A stretch of 64,000 bases of DNA. It comes from Crambe crambe (Eukaryota; Porifera; Demospongiae; Poecilosclerida; Crambeidae). A model generated the notes under the pieces. The model made no database searches, was not told where the DNA came from, and was given only the letters and a program-made list of their open reading frames with translations. The stretch spans positions 5,557,338-5,621,337 of the forward strand of contig OZ004581.1 of assembly GCA_963924555.1 (NCBI GenBank), in the 5' to 3' direction. Below, piece by piece: positions 1 to 13,300 of the stretch (its first letter is position 1; the number at the start of each line of letters is the position of its first letter). A program made the position numbers and the translations under genes.

Positions 1-1394
1 TGTGGATTCAGGATTGGTTTAGAATGCAACAGTTATTTGTGCTATAATAATATTTCCAATTCATTATGCTGGTATTTTCCTTGAGGAGCGCCCTCCTTTA
101 ATTTTTCTTCCAGAAAAGGTAGAGTAAGTTTAGATTTTCAATGTGATGGGGGCCCTCTTTGAATATTTAAAATGAGTAGCCAGTCGTACTCTGATTTTTA
201 TAATAGCATCTTGTGATGAAGAAGATTAAAGCCATGCAATGGCAGCTCAAAAGACATTCATAGCTATATCAGCTAGCTATTACCATACATACATACCCCT
301 TTAGGCATCCATTACATACATAAGATGCATAGCTATATGCAAACTTCAGCATCAACCACATCATGATGATTCCATGTAACAGACATTGGTCTAGTCACAT
401 GATAGGTCTTGAAGATCAACCTCTCTTGGAAGATTATACCCAGTGCTCACCACCTTGTGGGCTCACCCATACAAATTTGTTTGTTTATTGATTTATTGCA
501 GCTATAGCTAATTATTATTAGAACATAGTTCAGTGGTTTTACAGTGTTACTTAGAAAGACAGCAGGTTTTCTAAGTGCCTAACAGTAGGTTTTCTAAGAC
601 CTACTGTTAAGCACTTAGAAAACCTACTGTTAGGCATTATCTTGTTTATGTTACTATAGCTACTAATGTGATCACCAAGGAGATGTGAAAAAAGTATTGA
701 TGTTAGGCATTATCTTGTTTATGTTACTATAGCTACTAATGTGATCACCAAGGAGATGTGAAAAAGTATTAACCGTTTCTTTTTGTGTTTTGTATAAGTA
801 AATAATGATCATGGAATGATTAAGATAGCTACATACATAGCTATAATAATTATGATCGAAGTTTGTTCTATCTAAGTTACTGAGCTGATCCAGCATTGTA
901 GTTGTTGAAGTTAATTCATCCGTTTCTTCATTTGAAGGTTCACTGCTTGCTACATGTACAATTACAAGCTACCTGGCCCTTGCTGGTTCCTGCATGTGCA
1001 GGAGCAGGTGCTGCCACCTTCAATTCACCACCAAACAAGACGGGTCACTGCAGCGTTCAGAAATAGAGAAGGGGTACTCGTCAGTGCTAATATCTCTGTT
1101 ATTTACGTCGTAGAATCTTAGCATTATAGCTCTAGCTAGCTATCGCTCCTGCTGTGAAGATATGGAAAGTTTGCTGTTGCTAGGTAGTTTTTGCTATGTT
1201 CTAAATAAGTTAGACAGCTCGACCAACGGGATCTAAGTTATTTAGACACCCTCAGGCCCTTAGTAGCACCCTCGCTTCGCTCGAGATGCTACAGCCTCAG
1301 GCCTTCGGGTGTCTAAATAACTTAGATCCCTCGGTCTCGCTGTCTAACTATTATTTAGCTAATTATCTTTATTCATTGATTATTATTTATTAAG
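1..1394. other. Intron-like sequence at the left edge; no supported gene
   Basis: It holds a local duplication (TTAGGCATTATCTTGTTTATG...GATCACCAAGGAGATGTGAAA at 630-690 and 703-765). A possible 36-nt exon (898-935, LLKLIHPFLHLK, tgtag before and gttcac after) is too weak to call. Confidence 0.5.
1190..1370. repeat. Palindromic repeat, TCTAAATAA...TTATTTAGA
   Basis: GATCTAAGTTATTTAGACACCC at 1230 is repeated in reverse at about 1307-1330, with a GC-rich centre of GCCTCAGGCC and AGCGAGGG-like blocks. Related stretches are at 2985-3080 and 62700-62815. Confidence 0.7.
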
Positions 1395-2522
1395 GTATCC
1401 GACTTATTAAGAAATCTGCAATCAGATCATAACTCATTGGAAATCTTTCAAAAGCTTTGTTGTGTAAAGGAATTGCTGACTGAGGTAGGTTATTAAGGTT
1501 AATGCCCTTGTGAAATTATTATTACTTGATTATTATGAAATCTTCACAGCTAATTAATTCATACTCAGTTTCTGCAAACTGGCCCAAATTAATAAGCAAG
1601 TAGTTGAATCTCTTTTCTCCCAGTGCTTGAGCCTACGTACAGTGGAACCTTCATAATCAGGACCTCCATAATAAGGAAACCTCCACACAAATTTGATCCT
1701 AATCTAAATACTCACATGTGCAGGATTATCATAGGTATTCAGATTGCCAGCCTCACTGCAATGGCTGAAAAATTGCCTATGGTAGTAGTAATAACTGAGA
1801 GCTTCTGAGTGCTAGTAAGAGCAGAAGCACTATAATTCCTATGAAGCTCATAGCTAATCCCTAGGATTATTCTTGAAGAGTAGCTAATCTTGTTTACTTG
1901 TAATCTCTATAATGATACAGGATGCAATGAGGTCATACATGAAGGAATATGAAGTAACATTACGAGATTCATTTGGGGATGACATGTGGAAGAAATCTTT
2001 AATAATTCTTAAACGAAAGTAAGTATCAATATTTTCTAGCATAATCATAACTGTGATAGCTAACTCTGTACTTAAAATTTGTGTTCATGAAAGTAATTTA
2101 TCAAGTTTACAGCGTTTTTATTTGACTGGGATTTTGGCAGTTCAGCAGTCTTGCAAACTGATACTTGTAGTTCTTTGAATATGGTTAAAAGTCTTAAGAC
2201 AGAGGGAATACATGCATGCTAAAATTGACCGGACTGCACAGATCGCCAAATAAATTCACTGTCAATCTCATTTAATTTAATTTCTTATATAAGGATATCA
2301 GGTTGCTCAGATGTTGCTAAAGATTTGTTCCTGAAGATTATGAATGCTTATAAGGAGAAAGATTCCAGAATTCAGCAGATATTTTTCCAACAAATACTCA
2401 AAATCATTGATCCTGACCACTTTTTCAGTGATGATATAAAAGACTGGTTGAAGGGGGAAATTGAGACTTATATTGCCAATTATTCTTCTACAATTTCTAA
2501 TGGAGATATCTTTCGTATAATG
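1395..2522 (+). other. RNF213: RNF213-like gene: first three recognisable exons (N-terminal arm)
   Basis: Exons 1395-1484 (starts VSDLLRNLQ, ends before gtaggt), 1921-2018 (DAMRSYMKEY..., ends before gtaagt) and 2294-2522 (ISGCSDVAKDLF..., ends before gttagt). Phases are 0, 0-to-2 and 1-nt completion, and they join without a stop. The acceptor of the third exon is at 2293, because the later AG at 2301 gives a stop within a few codons. The residues are helical and charged with no motif, as expected for the divergent N-terminal stalk of this family. The start codon of the gene is upstream of the window. Confidence 0.7.
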
Positions 2523-4285
2523 GTTAGTCAATAATGGTGTGAATGGGTTTAAGTGGGCCAGTAAAATCTTGATGGTCACTTCTACTGTACACTAAGATTT
2601 CACCCCACACAACAGCTTAGCTGTGCTGAATCTGTAGCCTCATATGAAACAACCCACCTAACTACACTTATTTGCCATATTGGACTAGTAGCTTCTTAGC
2701 ATAATAACTTCTTTCCTACTGTCAGAAGCTCCTAACTTGAAGAACGAATACCTTCATGTGCCAAGACTCAAGTATGAAGAGCAGAGTATCATTACAGCTA
2801 TACTTAAAGAAATATGGCCCCTCTGATTCATGCAGATGAAAAGTCTGAAGAGCAAACCTGAGAGGTCACTGCGTAAATAGTCATCTCTCAGGCTCTGTAT
2901 AGCAGGAGAATAATTTCACAATGCAGATCTTTGCATCTACTTGCAATAATAGCCCAGGGTGCATAGACACTGAGATTGAAGAATCTACGGCATTAAGAGA
3001 CACGAAGGCCTAGTAGTGACCTCGCTGTGCTTGGTCACTATTAAGGGCCTGAGGGTCTCTTAAATGCTGTAGGTCCTACTTGTCGAAAAACTAACTAAGA
3101 ACATAGCTGCTAACCGTTTTCAAGTAGCTAGCTGAGTAGCTAGCTAGCTAGCTGGCTGGCTTCAGAATAACATCACATGGATTTTAGAGAGTAACTAGCA
3201 CTTCCAAGCTGGGTTTCTCTAGCTGGCTTACAGCACACTGGCATACCCAGCTTGATTTACTTGCACTCTCATGACAGTCCAAGATGAGATATAAAGGGAG
3301 TGAAGTAGGAGTAGTTAGCTCGCAGTTGGTGATGTGTAAGGGTTACTTGACTGAAATTCACTCTCTTGTTTCTGAACTTTTTTTAATCGCACATAGCCAT
3401 CCCTACTTTTCTTTTTTATTTAGAATAAGTATTTTCCCTTTACTTGTTCATCATCTTTTTTGATGTAATGCTATTATAGGCAACTGGATGCTATCAAAAG
3501 TTAAAGTTCATGTATTGTAGCTATGTAGTTCATTGGAGATTTCATCATAATATTGTATGAGCCGAAATGAATCTGATGAGGAAGATCTATACAGTTTATA
3601 ATAAGATTGCCATTGACCCTATGTAATTTTGTATATTAAGGCCTTTACTGATATGTACCTGATAACTGTTGCATCATTTATAACCACAGTAGTGCCTAGG
3701 GTTTATGTTCTGAGTAGCGAGAGACCAACATCACGAGATAAGCCGATGACAGATTCGTGTCAGTTGTGAGGTCAAAGTTCAAGAATCATGTGTACGGGGG
3801 CAGGTGCTAATCCTTTAGCTATCTTTAACTCAACATGTTCGAAACTAGCATGTCATTTTCCAACTCACTAGCTTTCAACCTACAACGTGGCAGACATTTT
3901 TATGCCCCGCCCCATACACGTGATTCTTGGACCTTGACCTCACAAATGACTGTCCTTAGCTATCTCTCTTGATGTTGGTCTCTTGATGCTCAGAGCATAA
4001 ACCCTAGGCACTAGTCTGGTTATGAATCAAGGCTTGATGTAACAGTATATCAGTAAAGGCCTAAAAAAATTATATCAGAGAGTGCAGTAACACTCTTTAT
4101 GTAGGGTTAGTCCGGAATGGGTGTGGCTTCTCTCATTAGAACAATACAAACTAGGCTCTTTGGATCTCTTCTATTCTTGCTACAGGCTCAATTAAACTGC
4201 TAATGTAGAAGATGTTATGTCCGCTCAAACTCCTCCAGAACAGCGTTAACAATCAGCACCAGCCACCGTCTAAATCTAATTATTC

Positions 4286-4320
<35 letters not shown>

Positions 4321-7300
4321 CCATCTTCTTTGATGCTGTAACTTCATGATCCTTTCACAACTTGTACAGTTATAACCACATATAAACGATACAATGTCAG
4401 CCATATTAAAATGACATCATTTATGTGCACATCTGTTACGGCCGGCGCACATGGCAAAGATAATCAGGTCATATACAAGTGAACAAACAAGTGAAGGGAA
4501 AAAAATTTATGCTGAATAAAAAGGCCATGTAGGGTTAGTCTGTACTTTTACCTGTAGCAGTTTCTGTGAACAAACATCAAACTATGCTGCCTTCGATAAT
4601 AATCCCTACATCACTGCCTAAACCAAGCAGAACACTTTTACACTGACATGAATTAAAGTAGCTTGGTGGGAGGCATTGATGTAGGGATTATTATTGAAGG
4701 CAGCATAGTTTGATGTTTGTTCACAGAAACTGCTACAGGTAAAAGTACAGACTAACCCTACACGGCCTTAAAATTTTTCCCTTCACTTGTTGGTTAATGG
4801 CAACTGCATAGATAGCATTAGCTAGTCATTCCAGATCAGATTTATTTCCTCATACAATATTATGATGAAACCTCCAATGAACTACATAGCTACAACAGAT
4901 ACTTTATGAAATAATTATTGTGCACTGGAGAAAAAAACTGGTGTTTGACTGACTTTTAGTAGAAGCTTGATAAAAAAGACCAAAATATCAGCCTCTAGAT
5001 AGTGCTCTATATTGTTTATGTGAACATGTTGCAAAGTAGAGTTTGTTGTCTTATGACCTTTGACCTGCCATCCTTACATAGAGAAATTACTGTGTGCATA
5101 AGTACTTTTAATTATCTTTATTTCAAACTTGCAAGAGCCAGTTATTATTGTTTTTAATTTTGCAGATAATGATATTTTCAAGGACAGATGAAAAGGTATT
5201 TTGAAGTTTAATAGTCATTGTAGCTTGTACTCAAATCCATGCACTGAATTTACAATTTGGTTTTGTACGAATTTCAGTTATGTCAGCTACTTGTATGCAA
5301 TCATAGCAACATTAAAGTATAACATATAATACTCGAATTAAATAGCGAGTAAACAAAACCTGACGAAGAATAAAGCCACAATAGAGTTAGCTGTAACAGC
5401 TTGCTGTGGTTTTAGTTTACCATCGAAACTCTCTTACATTATAAACTGCACAAGTATGTAGCAAACTTCTAGCAATAACACACTAGACTGGACAATGGCT
5501 TAATAAAAAAGTTATGGATATGCTATAATTGTATTGTAACTAACCTTTATGATATGCATACGTATAGCTAAATAGTGGGATAACTAGGTAACATATTCAA
5601 TTGGTGAGTGAAGTAGTTGGTGAAAGTCATTTGTACTTTGATTTCTTAGGCTAAGATATTGCTGTCAGTTGGGTGGTGGTGCAGCTACATACACAGGAAG
5701 CTGAGCTGTATAGCTTACCACAAGCAATTAGAAAACCAAGTGCCTACAATTCACTTATGTAGATAAGCCTAACACCTCTGCTGTAGAAAGAAATAAACTC
5801 TAGCTGTTTGTTGTTAAGTGTTGTGGGTATGTGGTGTCAAAGGTCAAAAGAACTTATGTGATGTATGTATTGAAATCCCAGTTTGCATGAATAAGGGGAA
5901 ACTCACTTCATTTGCCAATAATCTTGAGTTCAAAACTGATAAGAATTTAGATAACCCACAGAATTTCCTACTTATTCTGTGGTATGTATTATTCAACTTG
6001 ATATTTGATATACAGGTGCTTACTGCTATCCAAGAAGTAATCATGACTCTCATTCTGAAGGTATTCCAATAGATTTCATGATTTCAGGATCATGGAAGTT
6101 ACTGTATTTTTTTTTTTTAAATCTGGGATAGCTACTAGGGCAATGTGCAACATTTGACAGTGAGCAAATTAGCTATACCCTCCAACTTGTTCGTGCTTAA
6201 GTTCCTTAGATTATATAAGTCTAATTCATGCATGTCCATGCATGACCTGAGAGTCAGCTCACTCGCTCACAGTGAGTGAGCTTACATCTACAGTACATGG
6301 TGGAAATGTATGTAGTGTTTGGTTTGATTGAGGCTGCAGTAAATAATCCATATAGATCTTGGAGCCATCCTTAATTATTATTAACCTTTTGTGATCACTA
6401 GTTCCCATCCTTTTCTTTGTATAAGTAGTAGCTCAATGTAAAGTTTTGAATTGCTTGGATGCTCATTTGAAATTATAATGCTCGACATTGACCAATCTAT
6501 TGATGATAATTATCATTTTTTGGAGTCGTGGACATGATTCAGAGCTCAATAGTTTTCCTGATAACTCTAATTCTATTACGGGCTTGCCATTCTGAGCTGA
6601 TAAATGACTACCACAGCCCAGCAAAATTATTTCAACTCACTGTGAGGAGTCAGATTGAGCTGGGCTCGTTTAAAAAGTGGATTCACATCAACATCTCCCC
6701 CTTCTCAAATGGACCTCATTAGATCTGAAACATTTCTTAAGTTTTGATTTACTCTTCAGATAACTTTCGAACTCATTTATTTGCATGAAAAAAAAATGCT
6801 AAAACTAGTATACCTTTTAATTATACGATTTTAATTTCTTCAGGATATAGTTACTCCTGCTACCCTTAAAGGAGACTCTCCCCAGGAGTATTTCAATATG
6901 ATTATGCAGCTGCAGGACAATTATCCTGATTACCAGAATAGAATCCTACTGATGAACTTGACCATTAAATGCATTGAAATGTGTTCAGAATTACTGAAGC
7001 ACCACTGGGAGAATAGACCTATGAAAGGGCACTTAGATCATGTGCTTCAATTCGATAAGGTCACCGGTACATTGGTTCATGTATATCAGAGGACACTTCA
7101 CTCCAACTGTAATATTCCATTCGATGAAACAGTTAAACAATGGATCACTTTGATTGAAGAATTCTTTGATCGTTGGTTAGCAAAATCCAGAGAACAGGAG
7201 ATTACCTATGAAGAATGTTTTGGATTTATTTGCATTATAAAAGAATTGAAGGAAGTTTACACTTTACTGAAAGGAAAAGATTTATATAAAGAGTCAGAAT

Positions 7301-10300
7301 TGGATATGACCAAGAAATTAAAGGATTTCAAAGAAAAATTATTTCTCATAAAGGATGAATTATTACCTCTTACTCAACTTCCAGATGATGAAGCTGTAAT
7401 CAGGTATGTTATAGCTGTACTTAGGGTTAGGGGATTGTGTTAGCTTATGAATAATTTATGAGTTAATGATGCAAGTAGTGTAACTGGCTACAGTTGAAAA
7501 ATACAGTTTTATACTGACTAGCACTTCCTACGTACTCTACAACTGAGGGCAAGCCAGAGACTCGAGAACACTACCATCACAGAGAAACTCGACCACTAAG
7601 CAGCCACATCATGATCGTTTTTTTTCTTGAGCAACAGCCATGCGCTGACCGTATTTTATAATTATGTGAACCAGTGGGCAGGGCCAGACAAAGAGATTTT
7701 GAAAAGAAGCCACTCAAGGCAAGAGTCTGGAAATTTGGTCACTCGATCGATGGTAGAAGATGACAAAAATAGACACATGATCAATTCAAGTCAAAAAGAA
7801 CACGCTTCCCAGACTAGCTTCACTGTTAAACAACTCTGTCCACCTTCTCCTATGGTCTTTCATCAGCATATCAAGACACAAACAGCACTCCATGTCTGCA
7901 GCTTAGCTAGCTAATAATTTGTGTAGTAACAATATAATTTTGTAGCGTAGACATTTAAGTTATCCAAGAAAAGTGTGGACATGCAGAACCAGTAGGTTAT
8001 TGGAATTCGACCAGACCCTTTCTTTTGGATGGGTCTGGCGTGTGTGACACTATTTGAGAAAATTGACGCAAAAAAATTGATCGAGGTATGGCTGCTTAGC
8101 GGTTGAGTGTCTCTGTTCTCAAGTGTCTGGTTTGCCCTCAGTTGTAGAGTAGGAAGTGCTACTCTGTAGTTTTCAACTGTAGCATCCCATAGCCAGTGCC
8201 ACTACTCACCTTATTTGTCGCGCTTGGGGTTCTTCTAAGGAGTTTATTCAAGGACACAGCACAACACACTTTCACCAAACTTAGCATGTGCCTAGACTGG
8301 TCTAAACCAGTCAGGCCAGTCAGATCTACATCACAAAACCACAAACCACAATGCATGATCAACTACAACTAGCCAATTACTGTTCTCCCTGCTGAGCTCC
8401 AGGTCGTCCCTGACCTTGCAGTTACACAACTAAATAAGAGGTGATACAATCAATACTAAGTGAACACAATAACTGAACAAATATACAAGGTTACATATGT
8501 CACAGAGTTCATGGTTCTCCACGGGTCATCAATCGTGTAACGGGAACTGGCTTCGGTTGTCATGGTTTCAGTCTCCATGGGACTACTCTTTTTCTTTTTC
8601 TTCCCTTTTTCCCTCCATTTTCGACAAGGTCCAGTCCAGGTCTCATCTCCCTGCTCCAGATAGCATGAGCGTACTTGGTCCCATGACAAACAAGGATTCG
8701 GCAGTGGGGTCATCCACAAGATGACATGATACGATAGGGGCCATGGAAGGGCCTAGCCAGCTTCCACTTCTTTTCTTGAACTTCATATCATCACACAATC
8801 TCTGACTTTCACTTCAACAGGTGCTGTTTTCTCGTCATATTGGCATTTCAAATTCTGTTGAGCCTATGCTTGCTTGATGTTATTTTGAGCCAACTCCCAA
8901 GCTTGACTAAATCCAAGAGTTAATTCCCTCTTGTACTCGTCTAGGTCCACTTCATACACACTGCATCTCTGGGAGATTACAGTTGTAGTAGGAATCCTGG
9001 GGTCCCGCCCATACACCAGGTAGAAAGGAGACTCTCCAATTGACTGCTGCACAGAGGCTCTATAGGCAAACAAGACATCGGTAACTTGCTGTCCCATTCA
9101 CATGGGTTGTCTTCTGAACAATTCGCAATCATATTGATCAAGGTAGTGAACTTTTCTACTGAGCCGGGTGATACCCTGAGGTATTGAGTTTCTTCACCCT
9201 CAGTAGTTTGCAAACTTCTTGCATTAGTGTTGATAGAAAGTTCGCACCTCAATCTGGCAGAAGTTCTTATGGTATGTCATGGCGACACAATCTGCTCCAC
9301 AAATAACTTGGCTATGGTCTCTGCCGTCTGGTCTGCTACAGCAAAGGCTTCTGGCCACTTGGCCATGAAACAGCCACATAGCAGTTTCCATTCACTGTCT
9401 GCGGTAGCTGCAGGATGTCAACTGCTACACTATGAAATGGTCCTCCAACAGGAATAGGGGTCAAGGGTGGTTTGTGAGTCCTCTGTGATCCCTTCCTGGT
9501 TGCATAGATAAGGCAGCAAATACCAGGACACAGTCCAGGCCACCATATGTAATGGCAAAGTCTGTCATACACCTTCTTCTCTGTGAAGTGGCCTGCAAAG
9601 ATTCCTCCATGGGTTTCCTCCATGCGTTTATTACACAGTTCCCTTGGTACCACTGGACATGCACGGCCGGGAAAAGGTGGATTCTCATGATGTAGAACGT
9701 TATCCAAGAGACTATAGTGTCTACTTTCAAACACAATTTTTCTTGCCATTTTGTTATCTGATGGGAGACCTACCGCTTTTCAAGTAGTCCAACATAGGGA
9801 TCAGATCGGCATCTTCCTGCTGTTGTGAATGGAGTACCTCCATGTCCAGCACTTCATCTGCATTCACAGTCTCTGTTTCTTCAGGTACACTCACAGCATT
9901 CACTGTGACATCATTGGTAACTGGATTCTGGGAGAGAGCATCAGCATTCTGGTTCTTCTTTCCAGGCTTGTGGCAGATAACCAGAGGATGGTCAGTGTCC
10001 AACTAACCAACTTCCCTGATGGTCGACTAGAATTGACAGGCAGGCTACGTGATCGGTATACATGATGCATGGATGACCCAGCAGGTAGTTCCAGAAGTAA
10101 CACACTGCCCACACTAGTCCAAGTGTTTCGAGCTCTGAGATCCCATAGTTTCTCCCATGCTTATCCAGTGAGCGGGAGGCGTAAGCAAGTGGATGGATTG
10201 ATCCATCTTCTTGAGGTTGAGACAAGATAGCTTCCAGCCCCTCCACACTGGCATCAGTTTCCAAGATAAATGACTGGCCAGAGTTGAAATTAGCTAACAA

Positions 10301-13300
10301 CTGCTTAAGCTTGGTGAAAGCTTCTTCACACTCTTTGCTCCAGTAGAATGCTACACCTTTCTTCATCAAGTTGTGCAGAGGTTCAGTGACTTTGGCAAAG
10401 TTAGTAAGATGCCAATCCTAGAAACTGTCTCACCCTGGTAACATCAGTAGGTGGGGGAAACAACTGAACTTTCTCTGTCTTCTCAGGATTAGGGTGCTGA
10501 TATCACATGTCCAAGGAAAGTAAGCACTCGATGTAGCAAGTGACATTTCTGAGGTTTCAGCCGAAGACCAGCATCACAAAGTCTAGCAAATATCTCCTTC
10601 AGATGCTGTAAATGCTTAACAAAACATGTCTTCCCAAGTAATCCAGACAGAACTTACTGCATTAGCCTCTGGAAAGTGGCTGGCGCATTGCACAGCCTAA
10701 ATGGCATGTGCACAAATTCAAGCAGCCCATTGTAAGTGGTGAAAGCACTCTTTTGCTTTACTTCATCATCCTACTCAATTTGCCAGTAACCTGAAAGTAG
10801 GTCCAGCGAAGAAAAGTACTTGGCTCCACCTAGTGCATCGAGGATGTCATCTACTCTAGGCAGGGGGAAAACGTCCTTAGTGATTGCATTGGGACGTCTG
10901 TAATTCATGCTAAACCTTTGGTTCCCATCTTTCTTTGGCACGGGATTGCCCACAGACCATTGGATGACTGGATAACTCCCTGATTCTGCATCTGCTTCAC
11001 CATCTCTGACACCTCTCTACATACCACAGGAGTACGATATGGTTGTTGCCTGATCGGATGATGATCCCCAGTGTCAATAGTGTGCTTGGTTAGATATGTA
11101 CAACCAAGTTCTTGATCGCAGAGTGCAAAGACATCAGCAAACTCAGATACCAGAACCTCCAAATTCTTCCTTTCAGGTTCGACTAGTTCATCCATTGGAA
11201 GATTCAAGCGAGCCAAAATTTCCTTGATATGTACAGGAGTGACTGGCAAGGCTGTAACTCTAGCTAGTCACATGGTTGTCTACACCATCTTTGAGAGTTT
11301 TTGATCCACAGTGGGCGACTGAAGATCCACAGTCCCAGTGAAGTTCCTGCTTCCATTCTGACTGAGATCCCTTGATAGTTCAGCACAGGTATCCATACCT
11401 ATCCATCTTCACTAGCAGTGACAAGAGACTCCTGGGCGTTCTCACCTAAGGACTCTGAATTTGGTACAAATGCGAGGTCCCTAGTCTTCATCAGTGTTCC
11501 AGTCAGTATTTTTCCACGTCGACCAGGTATAGCGACTGCACCAACAAGACACACTTCAGCAACATCAGGGTCAGAGTTGCATATCACAAGGATTGGTTCC
11601 TTATTCTCATGAACCGGTCGAATACCAAGCTGAGGGATGATATTCATACCAAGGAGGCAACCTTGTTCACTCTCCGGTTGGACAAAAGTGGGTACAGTTA
11701 CGCTTTTTCCATCAACACTGAAGGTGAGTGAAGTTTGCACAGTGATAGCCAGCTCATGGTCCATCCTTGCCAAACTGTCGAACTGATGGTTTCTCTAGGG
11801 CAGAACAGGAAGTCCTTGCTGACGCAGGTGATGAGCAATGGCATGTAGAAGTTGCCGCGATATGATTGTGGATTGAGCTCCATGGCACTTACAGGTACAC
11901 CCTCGATGAGCAGATCCAACTTGGGGGTTGATCCAATTCCAGCGTGCTCTTGCGAGGCTTGAATTGCTCCGGTGTCCCTATATTCCCCATCCAGTAGCTG
12001 CTTCTTATGATTCAGTCGGCATTCTGTCAGAAGTGACTCCAGTTCTTCTTCGGTTGGATCTTCAACTGCCTGGACAGCTTTCACGGAACTATCCATTCGT
12101 GGCCTGGAGCCTCTGACCTCAGTGGACAATCCTGACGGATATGACCAAGCTGTTTACACTTGTGACAGCAGCACTCTGAATGGGTTGATCCAGTTCAGCG
12201 GAGGAGTCTGTTCCTTGACCTTGCTAAGTCTGTGTATGAGATTGGGCCTTTGGAGTAGTACTGGTCTTTCGACTTCCTTCTCCCTTCATGGTGAACTCCG
12301 ATTGGACATGAGCGGAACCTAAGTACTGCTTCTCATGTTGCTCGAGCATTCTGGCATGATGATAGAGCTCATAGAAAGATTCATCATGCTTTGGTGACCC
12401 CAGCTTATGCTGCCACCTGACATGCAGAGCCTGGTAAAAACGACCCTTCAGCAGCCAGTCAAACTCTTTCCCAACCATGCTAGGCAATGCTTTCCTTCCT
12501 AGTTGTTGGATGCTCAGCCCCAGTTGTTCAATGATTTCATCCCCTTGCATGCAGTGGTGAAACTCAAGTCCCCTGAGCTCTGAGGGTAGCAACAGCTCTG
12601 TCAAGGTCATTCCTCACCTCTTCTGGAATACATCTCTAGCTGTCCTCTCCAAGTGTAGTTTCAAGTAGTATAGTTGCTGTTCCCTTTCCCAGCCAGCTAT
12701 TTTAGGATGTTCCTGGAGTTGCTTGATCCATATATCAACATGGCATCTTTTCCCTCTCCAGTGTAAGGATGTAAGACAAGGAGAACTGCGGCTACCCGTG
12801 CTTGTGCTTCTGACTGAGCTTGGAATAACTTAGCTACCGTACTCACTACATCACTGGGAGGTACTGTACTGGTTCTAGATGTACTGGTACTGGATGTAGA
12901 GGTGGCTGTTTCGGTAGAGATGCTACTTACAGCACTTACTGGAATAGAACTGGGAGGAGTAACTGCAGTGACTGTAGTTGGTGCACCGGTGGAGATAAAA
13001 CGACTGAACTTGTGTAGCAGTGATTGGTGCTGTTGGACTAGGCATCGGTGATGTGGCCTGTCATCATTATAGGCTCTGTTGATGTTATAGGAGTAACCCC
13101 TCCCATGGTAGTGTGGACTGATGGGATAAGTGTGGAGGCTACACTACTAGGTACTGTCCTCCCATCCTGAATCGGGTCTAATGTAACTACCCTAGTACCT
13201 ACGTACTTCTGTAGTATCACTAGCACTTACTATTATTTCATGGGTACTCCTTTCAATAGTCTCTCCCCTTCCACTCTCTCCGGCTCCATCTGTGCCAGTT

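Noticed and set aside
1623-1808. ORF beginning at a TACAGTGGAACCT-like sequence; similar starts at 14470 and 40143
   Set aside because: Looks like short pogo/mariner-type terminal sequence; too decayed and without partners to annotate as elements, and the ORF is not a gene.
3120-3160. TAGC runs here and at many sites as possible regulatory arrays
   Set aside because: Short simple repeats found all over the window, no fixed relation to exons.
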